From: Gnetum montanum
Taxonomy: Eukaryota > Streptophyta > Gnetopsida > Gnetales > Gnetaceae
Direction of reading: 5' to 3'
Length of the DNA: 64,000 nucleotides
NCBI GenBank assembly: GCA_015680685.1
Contig: MNCI01027152.1
Location: 49,456-113,455 of the forward strand
Part shown: positions 12,546 through 23,335 of the stretch, piece after piece
How positions within the stretch are numbered: position 1 is the first letter of the stretch
How the letters are laid out: each line of letters begins with the position of its first letter
Translations under genes and position numbers: made by a program
The notes under the pieces: model-generated
Told to the model about the DNA's origin: nothing
The model's input: the letters and a program-made list of their open reading frames with translations, nothing else
Databases searched by the model: none

Positions 12546-14640
12546 GGGATTTCACCTTGCATGGAGAGAGTAGGTGGCAAGGGTATAGTAAGTTATGATG
12601 TAGGACTTGATGGGTGCTATGGAGGATGAAAGGAAGAAGGAGACTTCCCTCTTAGAGAAGGTGCTCTATAGTATTCTGAAGGATAGTAATGGTAAGGGAT
12701 GGAAGCGTGGCTAGAGGAGTCACATAGGAAGATAGGGTACTAGACATAATATTCATAAGAGTCAAGTTTTCTATAGGGATATTGCTATCCTAGTGGTGGC
12801 ATCTCCCATGACTATGGATGTTACCACTATTGATACTACTCCTAAGGTTATGGAGACACTCCACTTGGATAATATGTTTGTTGGTGAAACTATTACCTAT
12901 GTTTCCTTGTGGGTTAGGCAACTGCCTATGTGTTTGTCACTTTGTCAATATATTATTTAAGGTGTACATCCTAGATTCTTATAGATGTGATATTGCTAGA
13001 CAACACCCCTTAGAGTGTTTGTACAAGTAGATTTCTCATCTATCATCATATGTTTTAGAATCTACAACCCCTCTACTATTGCAACTTTACCTTGTTCTTG
13101 TAATAACCCTACTTTTCATCCTTCTTCTTTCTTTTTTCTTAACCACTAGTCCCTTGGTCACTTCTTTCCTCTTGATTTTTAGAGCTATTTGGAAACTCCT
13201 CATCCAAGGAGCCCTACATCTTATCCACCTTAGCCAATATTTTAGTGACAAATTTTTATATTAGCAAGGTTTTCCTCTAAACCACTTCATCATGCAATGC
13301 TTCCTCCTCATAATCATATAAACATACCTCCCTTTTACAAATGGAGATGTCCCTATTGTACTCTATACTTTTATGCTTTTCGAGCTCTCCTTCTTCTTTA
13401 GACACTTGATCTATTAGCCTTTCAATTTGGTGGGCCTACATCTTAGAAAGCCTTCCTTGGGCATAGACCCCAAGAATTTTTCTTGTTTTATTTTTGAGTC
13501 CATCTATGATATGGTGTAGCTAATTTCTTTGGAAGTATCCATGGCCTAGGTAGTACTGTAGAAGAGAATAGTACCTACCTAGGGTTATATCCAAAGACTC
13601 ATGATTCCTTTGTTTCCATCCTTGGATCTATCTTTGCAAGTTAGACACTCTGGAGTATTTTTGGTATTTGTCATTAAAAAGTTCTAACATAGTACTCCTT
13701 TGGTGAATGGATTCAAGTGCTAAGCACTAATAGCAGCTTTTGACTTCCTTGATGAGTGTCCTTGGGAACAACTTCAACTTTTGTCATTCATTCTCTATAT
13801 TTTGTAAGGCATAGACATCATGAAAGGCTTGAAGATGATTTTGTGCATCTAAATTATATTCCTCTTCAAATTCAGGGATATTGTTCATATTCAACCTCTT
13901 GATTCAGCTATCTTTGAAGTCCCTTTTAGGTATCTGCACTACCTTAGAAATGTTCAATATGTTTTGGGTAGCCAGGAGGGGTTCATCATAGCCATGATGA
14001 TCATGATGGCCTTGTTCATGGCCATGGCATCTATGATGAGTACTTCTATGCCTTCTCTCTCGATGTTGCTCCTCCCTTTGTGGTTGTCCTTGCCCCTATT
14101 CTTGATCATCCTAGTGAGATCTATGTTCATCCCTATCCCTTTATCAAAGTTTGACGACGAAGAAGAAGAAAACCAAAAGAATGATGCCTAATAGTCCTTC
14201 TCCTTCAATCCCTACCCTAATCCATTTACTTTTCTTTTTTTTCTTTGTGCTTGTCATTATCCTTGCCCTTAGATGTTTGGCTCAGATTTCTATCTCTTGA
14301 GGTCCCTTGGTCTTTAGAACCAGTCTTTTCCTTAGCCAAGTCATCCACAATTGACTATATTCATTGGTGAGGGATCTTCTCATCATAAAAAGGAGAAGAA
14401 TATATGTATTAGGATTGGTATAAAAACAAGTCCTCACCTTCCATATGCTACTACATGAATAACTAGGTTGAGACCCTCTTGTCCTTAGAGGCATCATATC
14501 TTACTTCCATTTGTCAATCCTTCTTTTGTTGGGCATCAGTAGGGTGATAGTCCTAGTAACTATGGTCCTAGACCTCATATTCTACACTGAGTGTAGTGAT
14601 GCCCAACCTAATCAGATTGTTCATTAGCATGGCAAGAATA
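12546..14640 (-). pseudogene. gag relic of the minus-strand LTR-A element
   Basis: Minus-strand frames read YDEPLLATQNILNISKVVQI, NNIPEFEEEYNLDAQNHLQA, FHDVYALQNIENE, then a gag core with SLDITLGRYYSLLQYYLGHG and SKEEGELEKHKSIEYNRDIS, then DEVV, RKTLLI and KVDKM-GSLDEEF. These match 51240-51730 of the outer element. The stretch between NIENE and KEEGEL, about 150-200 codons, survives here but is deleted in the outer copy. Below it, ECLHNLRSSINSGNIHSHGR-like sequence matches the Pro/Tyr-rich C-terminal part of the outer gag. It is broken by many stops. Confidence 0.65.
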
Positions 14641-14986
14641 GAACAACTAGGGGGCAAACAATGTTTCCTTCCATACTTCCATATCCCTCTAGTGAAATTA
14701 TTTAACTTAATGTAGGATGAAAGTGAAATCTTGATTGTAGAGATCTAGATGGGCATAAACAACATGAAGTTGTTGGTGTGTTTTTGGAACCTCCTGTTGT
14801 TGATTAGGTTCTCTTGTATGTGGTGGAGATTTGTCCCTATGAGTAGAAGCCATGTTAGGTATTGCTAGAAACAATGTGCATGTTGGTGTGTTATTCTTTC
14901 CTTTATGACTTATTGTTGATTGGTCCTTACAATGTCTTTGTAAAACATCATAATCCTATCTTACTTAGTGCACTTAGCTAAATTAA

Positions 14987-15006
14987 GTCCTCAACAATGG
15001 TACTAA
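14987..15006 (-). promoter_or_regulatory. Primer binding site of the minus-strand LTR-A element
   Basis: The minus strand reads TTAGTACCATTGTTGAGGAC directly after the LTR end. The outer element has TTGGCACTGTTGTTGAGGAC in the same place (50345-50364). This supports 15007-15878 being the 5' LTR. The primer tRNA is not assigned. Confidence 0.65.
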
Positions 15007-15878
15007 TGATGAGCAATGAGTACACCCTATGCTCAACCATATGAATCATAAGTGTGTACTAGCAATTCAGTTGAATTCCGTGGACTGAGTTCCTAAGTTT
15101 GCCCATAGTCAGAAACCATGAACTAAAAGGTCATGTGATCATTATCTTCCTAATTCACACTTATGTATGCTTTGTATATGGTTAAATGTGAGTTAAGGTA
15201 TATGATATTTGTTTTTATTTATATTTTTATATTTTTTATCTTAAGGTCTATGTAAGAAGATGAATAATTAACTATTTTAACTACCTAACTTGTTGTAAAG
15301 GCTAACTACCCTAACATAAGTAGTTGTATCCACTTACCATACACTTCTTGAACTAGTATTAACACTACTAGGTTACCAAATGATGATTATTGGGCATACC
15401 AAATGGCCATTGCTAGGATTACCAAGTGTTATACATTATGTTTGAATTTGTCATACCTATGTGTTCATAATTAATTACATTAATTACCATGACATGAAAT
15501 GTAAGATGCATTTAAAGTAAAGTGCTAATAAGGAAGATTAAGATACTCCAAGTGCTATAATGAATGCCAAAAACCTCAACTTTATTGTTGTTCATGCCAT
15601 TGCATTCAAGTACATGGTGCTTGAATAAAGTTTTGTAAAATCTCTTTCACTCACACTATAGGCACTCAGAGAAAAATATTCTAACTCTAGGAAACACAAA
15701 CAACAAGGGCTTCACTATGCTATTAACACAAGGTGCCATAAATGTGGTTAGTGCACACATTTATGTAGGCTTGACTACATCGGCATTGACGGATCTACAT
15801 TAACACATGTCACTGCACATCAACAAAGATACGTCGACAAGGCTATGTTGACATAGCCAGTCGGATGATGATTCATCA
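15007..15878 (-). mobile_element. LTR-A copy, 5' LTR of the minus-strand element (872 bp)
   Basis: The minus strand starts TGATGAATCATCATCC at 15878 and ends GCTCATCA at 15007. It is homologous to the other LTR-A copies (TAGTTGTATCCACTTACC / TACCAAATGATG region, ACCATATGAATCATAAG near the end). The five bases outside it are AAAAG, not matching ACATT outside the partner LTR at 5732, so the pair lacks a visible target duplication. Confidence 0.85.
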
Positions 15879-16645
15879 AAAAGGTTCAAGAAGGAAAAAG
15901 AAACAAAAAATATAATCATATAGCAATCATAACTTCCAACATCTAAGATAATGAGTTTATAACTAAGCATAGAACATACTACAAATAACAAAAAATTTTA
16001 AAGAGAGAAAAGATTAAATTAAGTAAGATTTTAAAACAAATTTGTATATTGTTTAATTTCTGTTAAAATAGGCTACTATGCCAAGGGATAAAAAAGCATT
16101 TATCTCACTCAACATTATTAGAATGAATTCTAATTTCAAGGGTTTCTCTAATTTTTTTTATCTGCAAAGTTATCCATTACACAAAGAACTTTATTATTAT
16201 CAGTTAACCACCCACAATCTATTATTATTATCTATTAACCACACAAAGAGCTACCATTTTCTATGTGTTATACAAAAAATGATTTTGAAAATCTATTATA
16301 TTGTATATCTTTCAACTATTCTTTCAATGAAAGTTCTACTAATTTCAGCAATAGAATATTTACCACAAGAGATTTTATAAACAGAATATTCTTTTTATCT
16401 TTTAAGACTATGAAAAAGGTTTATGTTTTTTCAAAATTTTGGCTATTAAATGCATTATTGAGGTAGTCATGGAAAAGAGAACATTCAAATTTGTTACAAG
16501 CGTTGTTGGGGTAGACATGGAAAAGAGAACACTAAAATTTGTCATTACAACAGAACCAAAAATACACAAAAGAAAAAGAAGACATTTGCATTTTTCATGT
16601 TTGTACAGTGGTGAGTAAAAAGGAAAGAAGAAAATGATGTTGGTA
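15879..16645. other. AT-rich region downstream of the WAKL gene
   Basis: No gene or repeat is recognised. It contains poly-A/T runs and would include the 3' untranslated region of the WAKL transcript, since the stop codon is at 16646-16648 on the minus strand. An imperfect direct repeat (GTCATGGAAAAGAGAACA / GACATGGAAAAGAGAACA) lies at about 16467-16531. Confidence 0.5.
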
Positions 16646-19600
16646 TCAGTAGGGCCAGTTGAGGGGAACTGGAAGCTCTGCTTCGTCGATCTTCTGGGTA
16701 TTTGTGACCTGAGAGTTGAAGGAAAAGGCAGGGTCAGGTTCACCAGATTGCAAGACGGTAATGATGTAATCAAGTTCTTCTGCCACCTCTTTCATGGTGG
16801 GTCTGTCCTGTCTTTTTTCCTGGAGACAGCCCAAAGCCAGGCATGTAAAAGCTTTAATGGTGTCCATGACAACATGATTATTTGCCATTTTCAGCATGGG
16901 ATCCACGACATCCATGATCTCCCCTTGCTCTGATTTCTCTGCAACATACATTGCCAAATTGACATTATCTGGGCCCCTTGAGAAATCAATGGCCTTCTGA
17001 GATGTCACAAGCTCAAGTAGCACAACCCCGAAACTATAAACATCACTCTTGTCTGTCAACTGATAGTTTCTGTAGTATTCAGGATCCAGGTAACCCAAAG
17101 TGCCCTGTGCACAGGTTGAGACGTGGGTCAGATCTACCTCTGCAAGTCTTGACAGGCCAAAATCAGCAACCTTAGCATTGAGTTTGTTATCCAGCAGAAT
17201 ATTGCTGGATTTCACATCTCTGTGGTAAATTGGAGTGTAGGCGGATGAGTGAAGATAAGCTAAACCTTCTGCTGTCTGTAATGCAATTTTGAGCCGAGTC
17301 TTCCAATCCAGATTTGTGGGGTTTTTATGCAGATGATCAGCAAGAGTGCCTTTGGGTATATATTCATAGATCATCAGAGGAATGTCTGATTCCACACAGC
17401 AGCCCAGCAACCGGACCAGGTTCTTATGATTGACTTGAGATAGGATTCTCACCTCATTCAGGACCTGAAAGCAGTTTTAAAACCCACAAATCACTGTTAT
17501 GTGGTTTGGATCAGAGTATCTATAAATTTCAAACAGTGTCAAGGATACTGGCACTAGCAGTGTAATTATCAAAAGATTGTCCTTCGAAATAAATTCGTGA
17601 TATAAAGGGTTGTGTCAATAGAATAACTTTAAGTTTTCTGCCGACACATTTTAATGATGGTTGGAATGCACTTTTTGGACTTCTTCCAAAGCCCATACAA
17701 ACCCGTTGGTTTTCTGTTTATGGTAAAACTTCATTTTTTAAAGCTTGAGTGAGATTTCTCTGCTAGATACCTTCAAGTCCATAGCCCTAGTCACTAAGAA
17801 ATGTTAATCATGCTGGTGGGGATACAATATGGAAATTTTTGTTCGACATCCTTATCCTTGGATTGGTGAGAACTCGATCGTTGTCTTGATTAAAATCACA
17901 CTAAGAAGACTATCTACAAGAATTTAAAAAAAAAAAAAANNNNNNNNNNNNNNNNNNNNNNNNNNNNNNNNNNNNNNNNNNNNNNNNNNNNNNNNNNNNN
18001 NNNNNNNNNNNNNNNNNNNNNNNNNNNNNNNNNNNNNNNNNNNNNNNNNNNNNNNNNNNNNNNNNNNNNNNNNNNNNNNNNNNNNNNNNNNNNNNNNNNN
18101 NNNNNNNNNNNNNNNNNNNCACATCATATATATATATATATTAATTATTTAAAATGATCGAGGTTTGGGCTGTTACTGCACAAGCTAGTGGGGACATTGA
18201 AATAAGGGTTATGGGGCACACAAAATTTATGTTTCTCATCTCCTAGTCAGCGCTTGAAAGCTTGAAGAATTTTGTACATAATTTTCCCGCAAGATTCACT
18301 ATGCTTTTTCTGAAGTGAACCTCTGCGAGATTTTTAGCGGAAGAATCTTATCATCTTAATACGAAGGACAGCTACTTTAACATAGAATAGTTAAAGACAA
18401 AGGAGGATGCAACGTAAAGCCAGAGATGCCGTCACTGTTTCTTTTTAGTGCATGGAGATTATTATTTATTGTTAAAGCTGTGAAGACAAAATCTGTATTT
18501 AACTTGGATTGAACATCACTCTTCTCTATCTTTTCTTTAGTTTCAGAATTTTCTATAATATATCTAACACATGTTATAAAAGAAAAGTGAAGAAATATCT
18601 AAGTTAATAATGGGTTGATTCTATGTCTTGCTATTTAAATCTATTTTGAGTTCTGAATTGAGAGTGTGATCTTTTGCTTAAAAGTTTTTACAATGAACTG
18701 ACTGTATCTCAAACTTTGTAAAAGTTAATAAGTTTTTTTTTTCTGTTTATCTCCCTTGTTTCTTGCTCACTTGATTCTTATAAAAGTTTGATAAGTTGCC
18801 TTTCTGTTTATCTACCTTGTTTCTCTTTCACTTCATTCTTTAAGTTTTATTTCCCAGTAATGTTATTTTTTTGTGCTCGTAATATTTGTGAATAACAATT
18901 TTGTACCATAGGTGCTTAATATGTTAACAATTATAATATATTATCATTTAATTTCAATTTTGGAATTTTATAAATTTCAGTTCTAAAAAAATCTAAAATC
19001 ATTGGTTATCAAAATTTTGCCTAGACCATGCTAATTATACCCCTACTCTTTGATACTTTAATCTTGCCACTTGCTAGGATTTTTCATGTATCCTAATGTA
19101 ACCTTTTTCAACCTGGATGTCCTTTAATAGCATTCTTCATGATATAAAGTATTCAGACGAATGTATTCTTTGGTTAGACTCCTGTTGCCTGTGTTTTTGA
19201 AAACTAAGAAAATTAAACATGAAACCAAACCTGATCAGTTCCTTTGCTGTTGCCAACTTTTGCAGCCTTGACTGCAACAACAGTTCCATCCTCAAGAGTG
19301 CCTTTATAGACCTCACCGAATCCTCCGGTTCCTAGAACCAAGTTCTTGGAGAAGCCATTGGTGGCTTTCTTCACCTCTTTTGCAGTGAATATTCTTTCAG
19401 TTTTGCCTGGGCTGTTAGCACCCAGAATGCTGGATCTCTGCTTTGCCAGTCTTTTCTGGGTATCCTTTCGAATCCTCCTCTTTCCGTAAAGCAGTGCACC
19501 CAGAATTATGGCCAGTGAAGCAACCAATCCGGCTGTCAGCCCTGTGCAATCAAAGCCTATGTTAAAACCAAGATCAAGATGTTTGCATCTAATTGTTATC

Positions 19601-20816
19601 TATCCCACCCAACACAAGCCAAAGGATTCTTATTCTATTTTCTGAATCAGCTTAGGATATACTTGTTTTAAGATCCATGAATTCATCGGTAGAAGTTAGC
19701 AAGTGGACCTCTGTTCTTGTCCTGCAAGCTAAGTTTGATGACTTGCTACACAATACTAAGCATCATACTCAAGAATATAGGCCTGGTACGGTACTCAAAC
19801 TTCATGATAAGCACAGCATGGATTAAACTGAACAGAAAACAAAAGAGTTCTGTTCTGAAACGTACCTGCAATCCATTGCTCTCGTTGGTGGCAATTTCCA
19901 CGAGCATGGCACGCCGGCACATCTGTGCATAAAACCATAAGCAGAACTCATAAAAATGTCACCAAAGCTAAAAATTATGAACAATGAAATGTCTCGCTTT
20001 GGGAAAATGGACAGACATACTTTTAGTACATATGCCTTGGAAGTGGTTCCAGTTAAAGCCTGGCTTGCACAAACACCTTAAGCTGGTGTCCTGAGCCTTG
20101 AGACAAAGAGAATTATTGGCGCAGTCTTGTTGTGAAGCACAAAGAGGCTCTGGAGGTGCAGCCCACTGGATTTCCACTCCCTCAGTCCACTGAGAAGCAG
20201 GCAGTGCAAAATTGAGGTCCACAACAGATGCATAGGCTTTGCATCCCCTGTTCCAGACATGGATCTTGTGCGCCGAAGAAGACCCACCTGCCAAAAATGT
20301 GCAGCACAGGTTGGTACTTTTGCAGGCTCTGGCCGTTTCAACTTCATCTTTGTACCGGTGACACAGGCTTGCATCACTGCAGTTCAGAGGTGAAAGACGC
20401 AGCCTTGGACTGCAATTCAGCAGCATAATTGTGGTTCTGCTGGTGATATTGAAGGGCAAATCTGGGTTCAGCAGAATCCCCTGCCTGCTGAAATCCTCTG
20501 TGACACAAGAGCTTTTCTGGATTGGAGAGGGTTTGATCAGCAGGGTTTGTGCCTCAAGATTTATGCTCAGAATTGGATAGCTTGAACCATTCCAATCCTT
20601 GAAAAATAGCTTGCTTGAAAGACACAGAATTCTGTAATTAGGATCCCCACAGTTGGGACCAGTGCTCAGGGGATATGGGACTGGCACTGAGCCACAGCTG
20701 GGGCAAGTAGGGCCACCTAGACTTCTCTCCAAAACTTGCAGAAGCAGCATAGCTAAAAAACATGGTTTCAGGTATACATGTGATCCAAGAAACCTTAGGA
20801 CTTGACTGAAGTCCAT
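16646..20816 (-). CDS. Wall-associated receptor kinase-like protein (WAKL), four exons, about 660 aa
   Basis: A plasma-membrane receptor-like Ser/Thr kinase of the WAK-like family; relatives bind or sense cell-wall pectin. Exons on the minus strand are 20021-20816, 19866-19922, 19231-19541 and 16646-17464. All junctions are GT-AG and keep one frame, giving 1983 nt. The start at 20816 gives a hydrophobic signal segment (residues 16-29). A Cys-rich galacturonan-binding region follows ([13 protein letters not shown], 38-50), then an EGF-like Cys cluster (226-263), a transmembrane helix (about 286-304) and basic KRRIRK. The kinase has the [11 protein letters not shown] loop (355-365), Lys376 in VAVK, Glu392, HRD 469-471 with an RD-type loop, DFG 489-491, and [11 protein letters not shown]. 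All catalytic residues are present and no stop interrupts it, unlike everything around it. Intron 3 (17465-19230) contains the assembly gap. The ligand is unknown. Confidence 0.93.
17940..18119. other. Assembly gap of 180 N in WAKL intron 3
   Basis: The run of N sits between a poly-A tract (17926-17939) and an (AT)n tract (about 18125-18141). It probably reflects a low-complexity stretch that could not be closed. No exon is missing, since the coding frame is complete across the intron. Confidence 0.95.
18723..18846 (-). repeat. Two-copy imperfect repeat of about 60 bp inside WAKL intron 3
   Basis: Two adjacent units share TTCTGTTTATCTNCCTTGTTTCT followed by a TCACTTSATTCTT stretch, on the plus strand. 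No function is evident. Confidence 0.55.
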
Positions 20817-21588
20817 AACCCAAAACTGAGAGCACTAGTTCTTATCTACCTCGTAAGGTACGAATTTCACACAACATGGAATTTTATTCAAGTGTTAAAA
20901 AACAAGCCGATACATCCTTTTGGGGTTCAAGAAGCACCCAAAAGCCAGTCTCTTTCCTTGCCAGTTAACAGTCCTAATGTTGAAAATCTAAATTGCGATA
21001 TAAGAAGAAATTCACAGACAACAGAGCATTAAAATTCTTCAATTCATGTGGAAGGAACACGGAAGGCACGGAATGTTAAAAAGAATTTTGGCTGCATATC
21101 AAAAATTACTAATGATCAGAATTTTGCAATGATGACTAGGAATTTTGAAAACTGAGCCAACAGATGACTGGTGCAATTATGAGACAGTAGTAGATAAGAA
21201 AAGTGAGGAAAAATGAAGTGATAAAACCTTGGAACCCAGAACCGAAACCTTTTAAAAGGCCTGGTCTGGATTCAAACTCAAACTCAGAGAGAGGCTTCCG
21301 AGTCCTAACACGCAACCCAGAACCGTCCTGTGTACTACACCTCACACTCAGAATGCCGGTGAAATAATCCTCTCTCACTGCATTGCAGTGTGCTGCAGGA
21401 ATTTCAGGGCAAGAAGGACACATATAATTTGCTGTGACAAGCCATGGCCGGTGATTCTCCTATCCAATATCCAAATGGTTTGTTTGTTGGGAGTTACAGC
21501 TTTTTGGATTTGGATTAGAGCAGCAATGAATCAGAATCATGGACCGACCTCATCAGGACAAAGATAAGTTTCCACCGCTCTCTGCTTC

Positions 21589-21597
21589 TATAAATAG
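21589..21597 (+). promoter_or_regulatory. TATA-box-like sequence pointing away from WAKL
   Basis: TATAAATAG, preceded by pyrimidine-rich TCTCTGCTTC, points to the right, opposite to the WAKL gene. It could serve a divergent transcript. The short frame starting at 21621 (73 codons) is not recognisable. Without transcript data this is only a sequence match. Confidence 0.25.
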
Positions 21598-21897
21598 CAT
21601 CGAATATAACGTTTTGGCTGATGGGAGAGGTCAGGAGAACACTGACACAGATGGCTGCACATGCAGAGATCGATTCCAACAGCAGAAAGTTGCAGAATGA
21701 AGCCCATATATCTCTCTTGACCTTCCCATGGTGCAAGCCGTCATCTTTTGAAGAATCATTCTTGGTTTGGAAGCTCCCTCACTCCCGCAACATTACACAA
21801 TGGAGTGGACCACTTTTTCAAAAGTTGCCAGTTCACTGCTGAGACTGATCTTGGAAGAAGTTCTGAACGTATTTTCCAGGTATAGAAAAACTAAATC

Positions 21898-21940
21898 GAA
21901 TTGGAATTGGAATTGGAATTGGAATTGGAATTGGAATTGG
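21898..21940 (+). repeat. Hexanucleotide microsatellite (TTGGAA)n
   Basis: About seven near-perfect tandem copies of TTGGAA, about 1.1 kb upstream of the WAKL start codon. The array is likely to vary in length between individuals. Confidence 0.95.
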
Positions 21941-22068
21941 CACTGTGTGTGTCTGCTGTCTGCGATAGTTACAGTGTGGTGACACAGTAAAAGAACATTC
22001 ATCATGAACCATGACCAATGCTTGATTCCTTAAGCTTGGCATGTGGGTGATGGAATGCAGCAGTAAAA

Positions 22069-22086
22069 GGCAGGCAGGCAGGCAGG
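22069..22086 (+). repeat. Tetranucleotide microsatellite (GGCA)n
   Basis: Four to five perfect GGCA units followed by GGGATGGATG. Confidence 0.9.
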
Positions 22087-22785
22087 GATGGATGAGGAGA
22101 GAAATTTATTTTCATTTTTTAGGGTATCAAAGTAGCTTTTGTGGAATGTGGATGAAGATTTCGCATTATGGAATTTAGGTCATTTAAGTGGGTAAAATTG
22201 GTTGGCGTCTTTTCAATTGTGTGATGCATCATTGAAATGGTAGCTGGTTGGTTGACGTGAAAGGGAAAAGAAGAATATATTTTGCATGTGGGAATTTCTT
22301 CAAAAATTATAAACGTTTAGAAATCACACAGTGGCTGCTCCCTGGCATAGTTTATGGTCTGTGTTAGCATTTCTGATTCAATCTTATCTGGGTTGATGTG
22401 AAGAGACGGCAAATTCTTGAGCTCTATAACGTTGTTGTTAAGCAGCAAGCATGACGCAGCACTTTGATAAACTGATAGAACGTGCGCGAAATAGTTTAAG
22501 AATGACAGTCAAAATTGCTTCACTTTTAGATATTGTGCGTCCCTACCGTACTGAAAGTTGATTGTTTAAGCTTTTGGTGGGTATAGATGTAAAAGCGTAC
22601 TCATTAAAGATGCCATGTTTTAACTGCTCATCCTTCTAGCATATCTAAATCAACCATGAGCAATCCATTCAAAGAGTTTTTGTTATTTACATTAAATTAG
22701 TAAATTAAAATTGTAGATTGCCAAAGATATTATCATTCGTCTCTTTCTTTGCATTTTTTATTTTCATATTACTTGTATCGTATTG

Positions 22786-22960
22786 TTAAGCTCATTAGAA
22801 CATTGACTTGTGGGTTGTAAGTCACAAGTTCAATATTCAGAGCTAGTTACATGGGTTCTCTTTTGCTATTCATCTCTATGAAGAGTTACATGCTTCTCTA
22901 TTTGCAATTTCATCTCTATGAAGAGTTACATCATTCTCTATTTGCAATTTTATCTTATTA
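22786..22960 (+). mobile_element. Possible tRNA-derived SINE fragment
   Basis: The plus strand shows a box A-like TTAAGCTCATTAG followed about 30 bases later by a box B-like GTCACAAGTTCAATATTC, the arrangement of a tRNA-derived RNA polymerase III promoter. The part after it contains a 40-bp tandem repeat. No clear target duplication was found, so the limits are uncertain. Confidence 0.4.
22871..22950 (+). repeat. 40-bp direct tandem repeat, two copies
   Basis: CATCTCTATGAAGAGTTACA, then a TTCTCTATTTGCAATTT stretch, occurs twice with a period of 40 bases and very few differences. It contains the small inverted repeat CTCTATGAAGAG. Confidence 0.85.
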
Positions 22961-23335
22961 TCTTTGATCATTTTTCCCATGTCTTTTGTTGGTCTTCATT
23001 AATATCATTTTTTCCATATATTTTTTTGTCTTCATTTTGGTATTTTTCTTGATGTGGCAAACTTTTTAATGAAACTAAAATGGATGTTGTATGGTATCCA
23101 AAGACTTACAAAATCTATTGGGAAAATCTTACATTTTCGTGAAAAATATGGATTGGCTCTACAAATTGACCAAGCATCAATGAGTGCAATAAAAATAAAA
23201 CACATAAGGTTTTTGTTGTAACATTATAATGTTGTATCAAGTGGGTACTCACAACATAGAAAAGAAACACATGTAACTCATCCTCAAGGACTCTTGACCC
23301 CCACAACCTATAGGTGCACCCTTCTTGGGGAAGCT

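Larger units (their letters stand above)
20817..22785. other. WAKL upstream region, no confident gene
   Basis: This region should hold the WAKL promoter and 5' untranslated region on the minus strand. I see no convincing TATA box for that direction. Several short open frames exist on both strands, but none resembles a known family. A direct repeat AACCCAGAACCG occurs at about 21234 and 21315. GC content appears higher around 21230-21420 than in the retroelements. Confidence 0.45.

Noticed and set aside
16408-17175. Plus-strand frames across the WAKL last exon and its 3' flank
   Set aside because: They are antisense shadows of the kinase exon, or lie in its untranslated region.
17910-18127. 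Open frames made of undetermined residues
   Set aside because: They span the assembly gap and have no sequence content.
21767-22042. Frames with Trp-Asn or Gln-Phe/Pro-Ile repeats
   Set aside because: They are translations of the (TTGGAA)n microsatellite.
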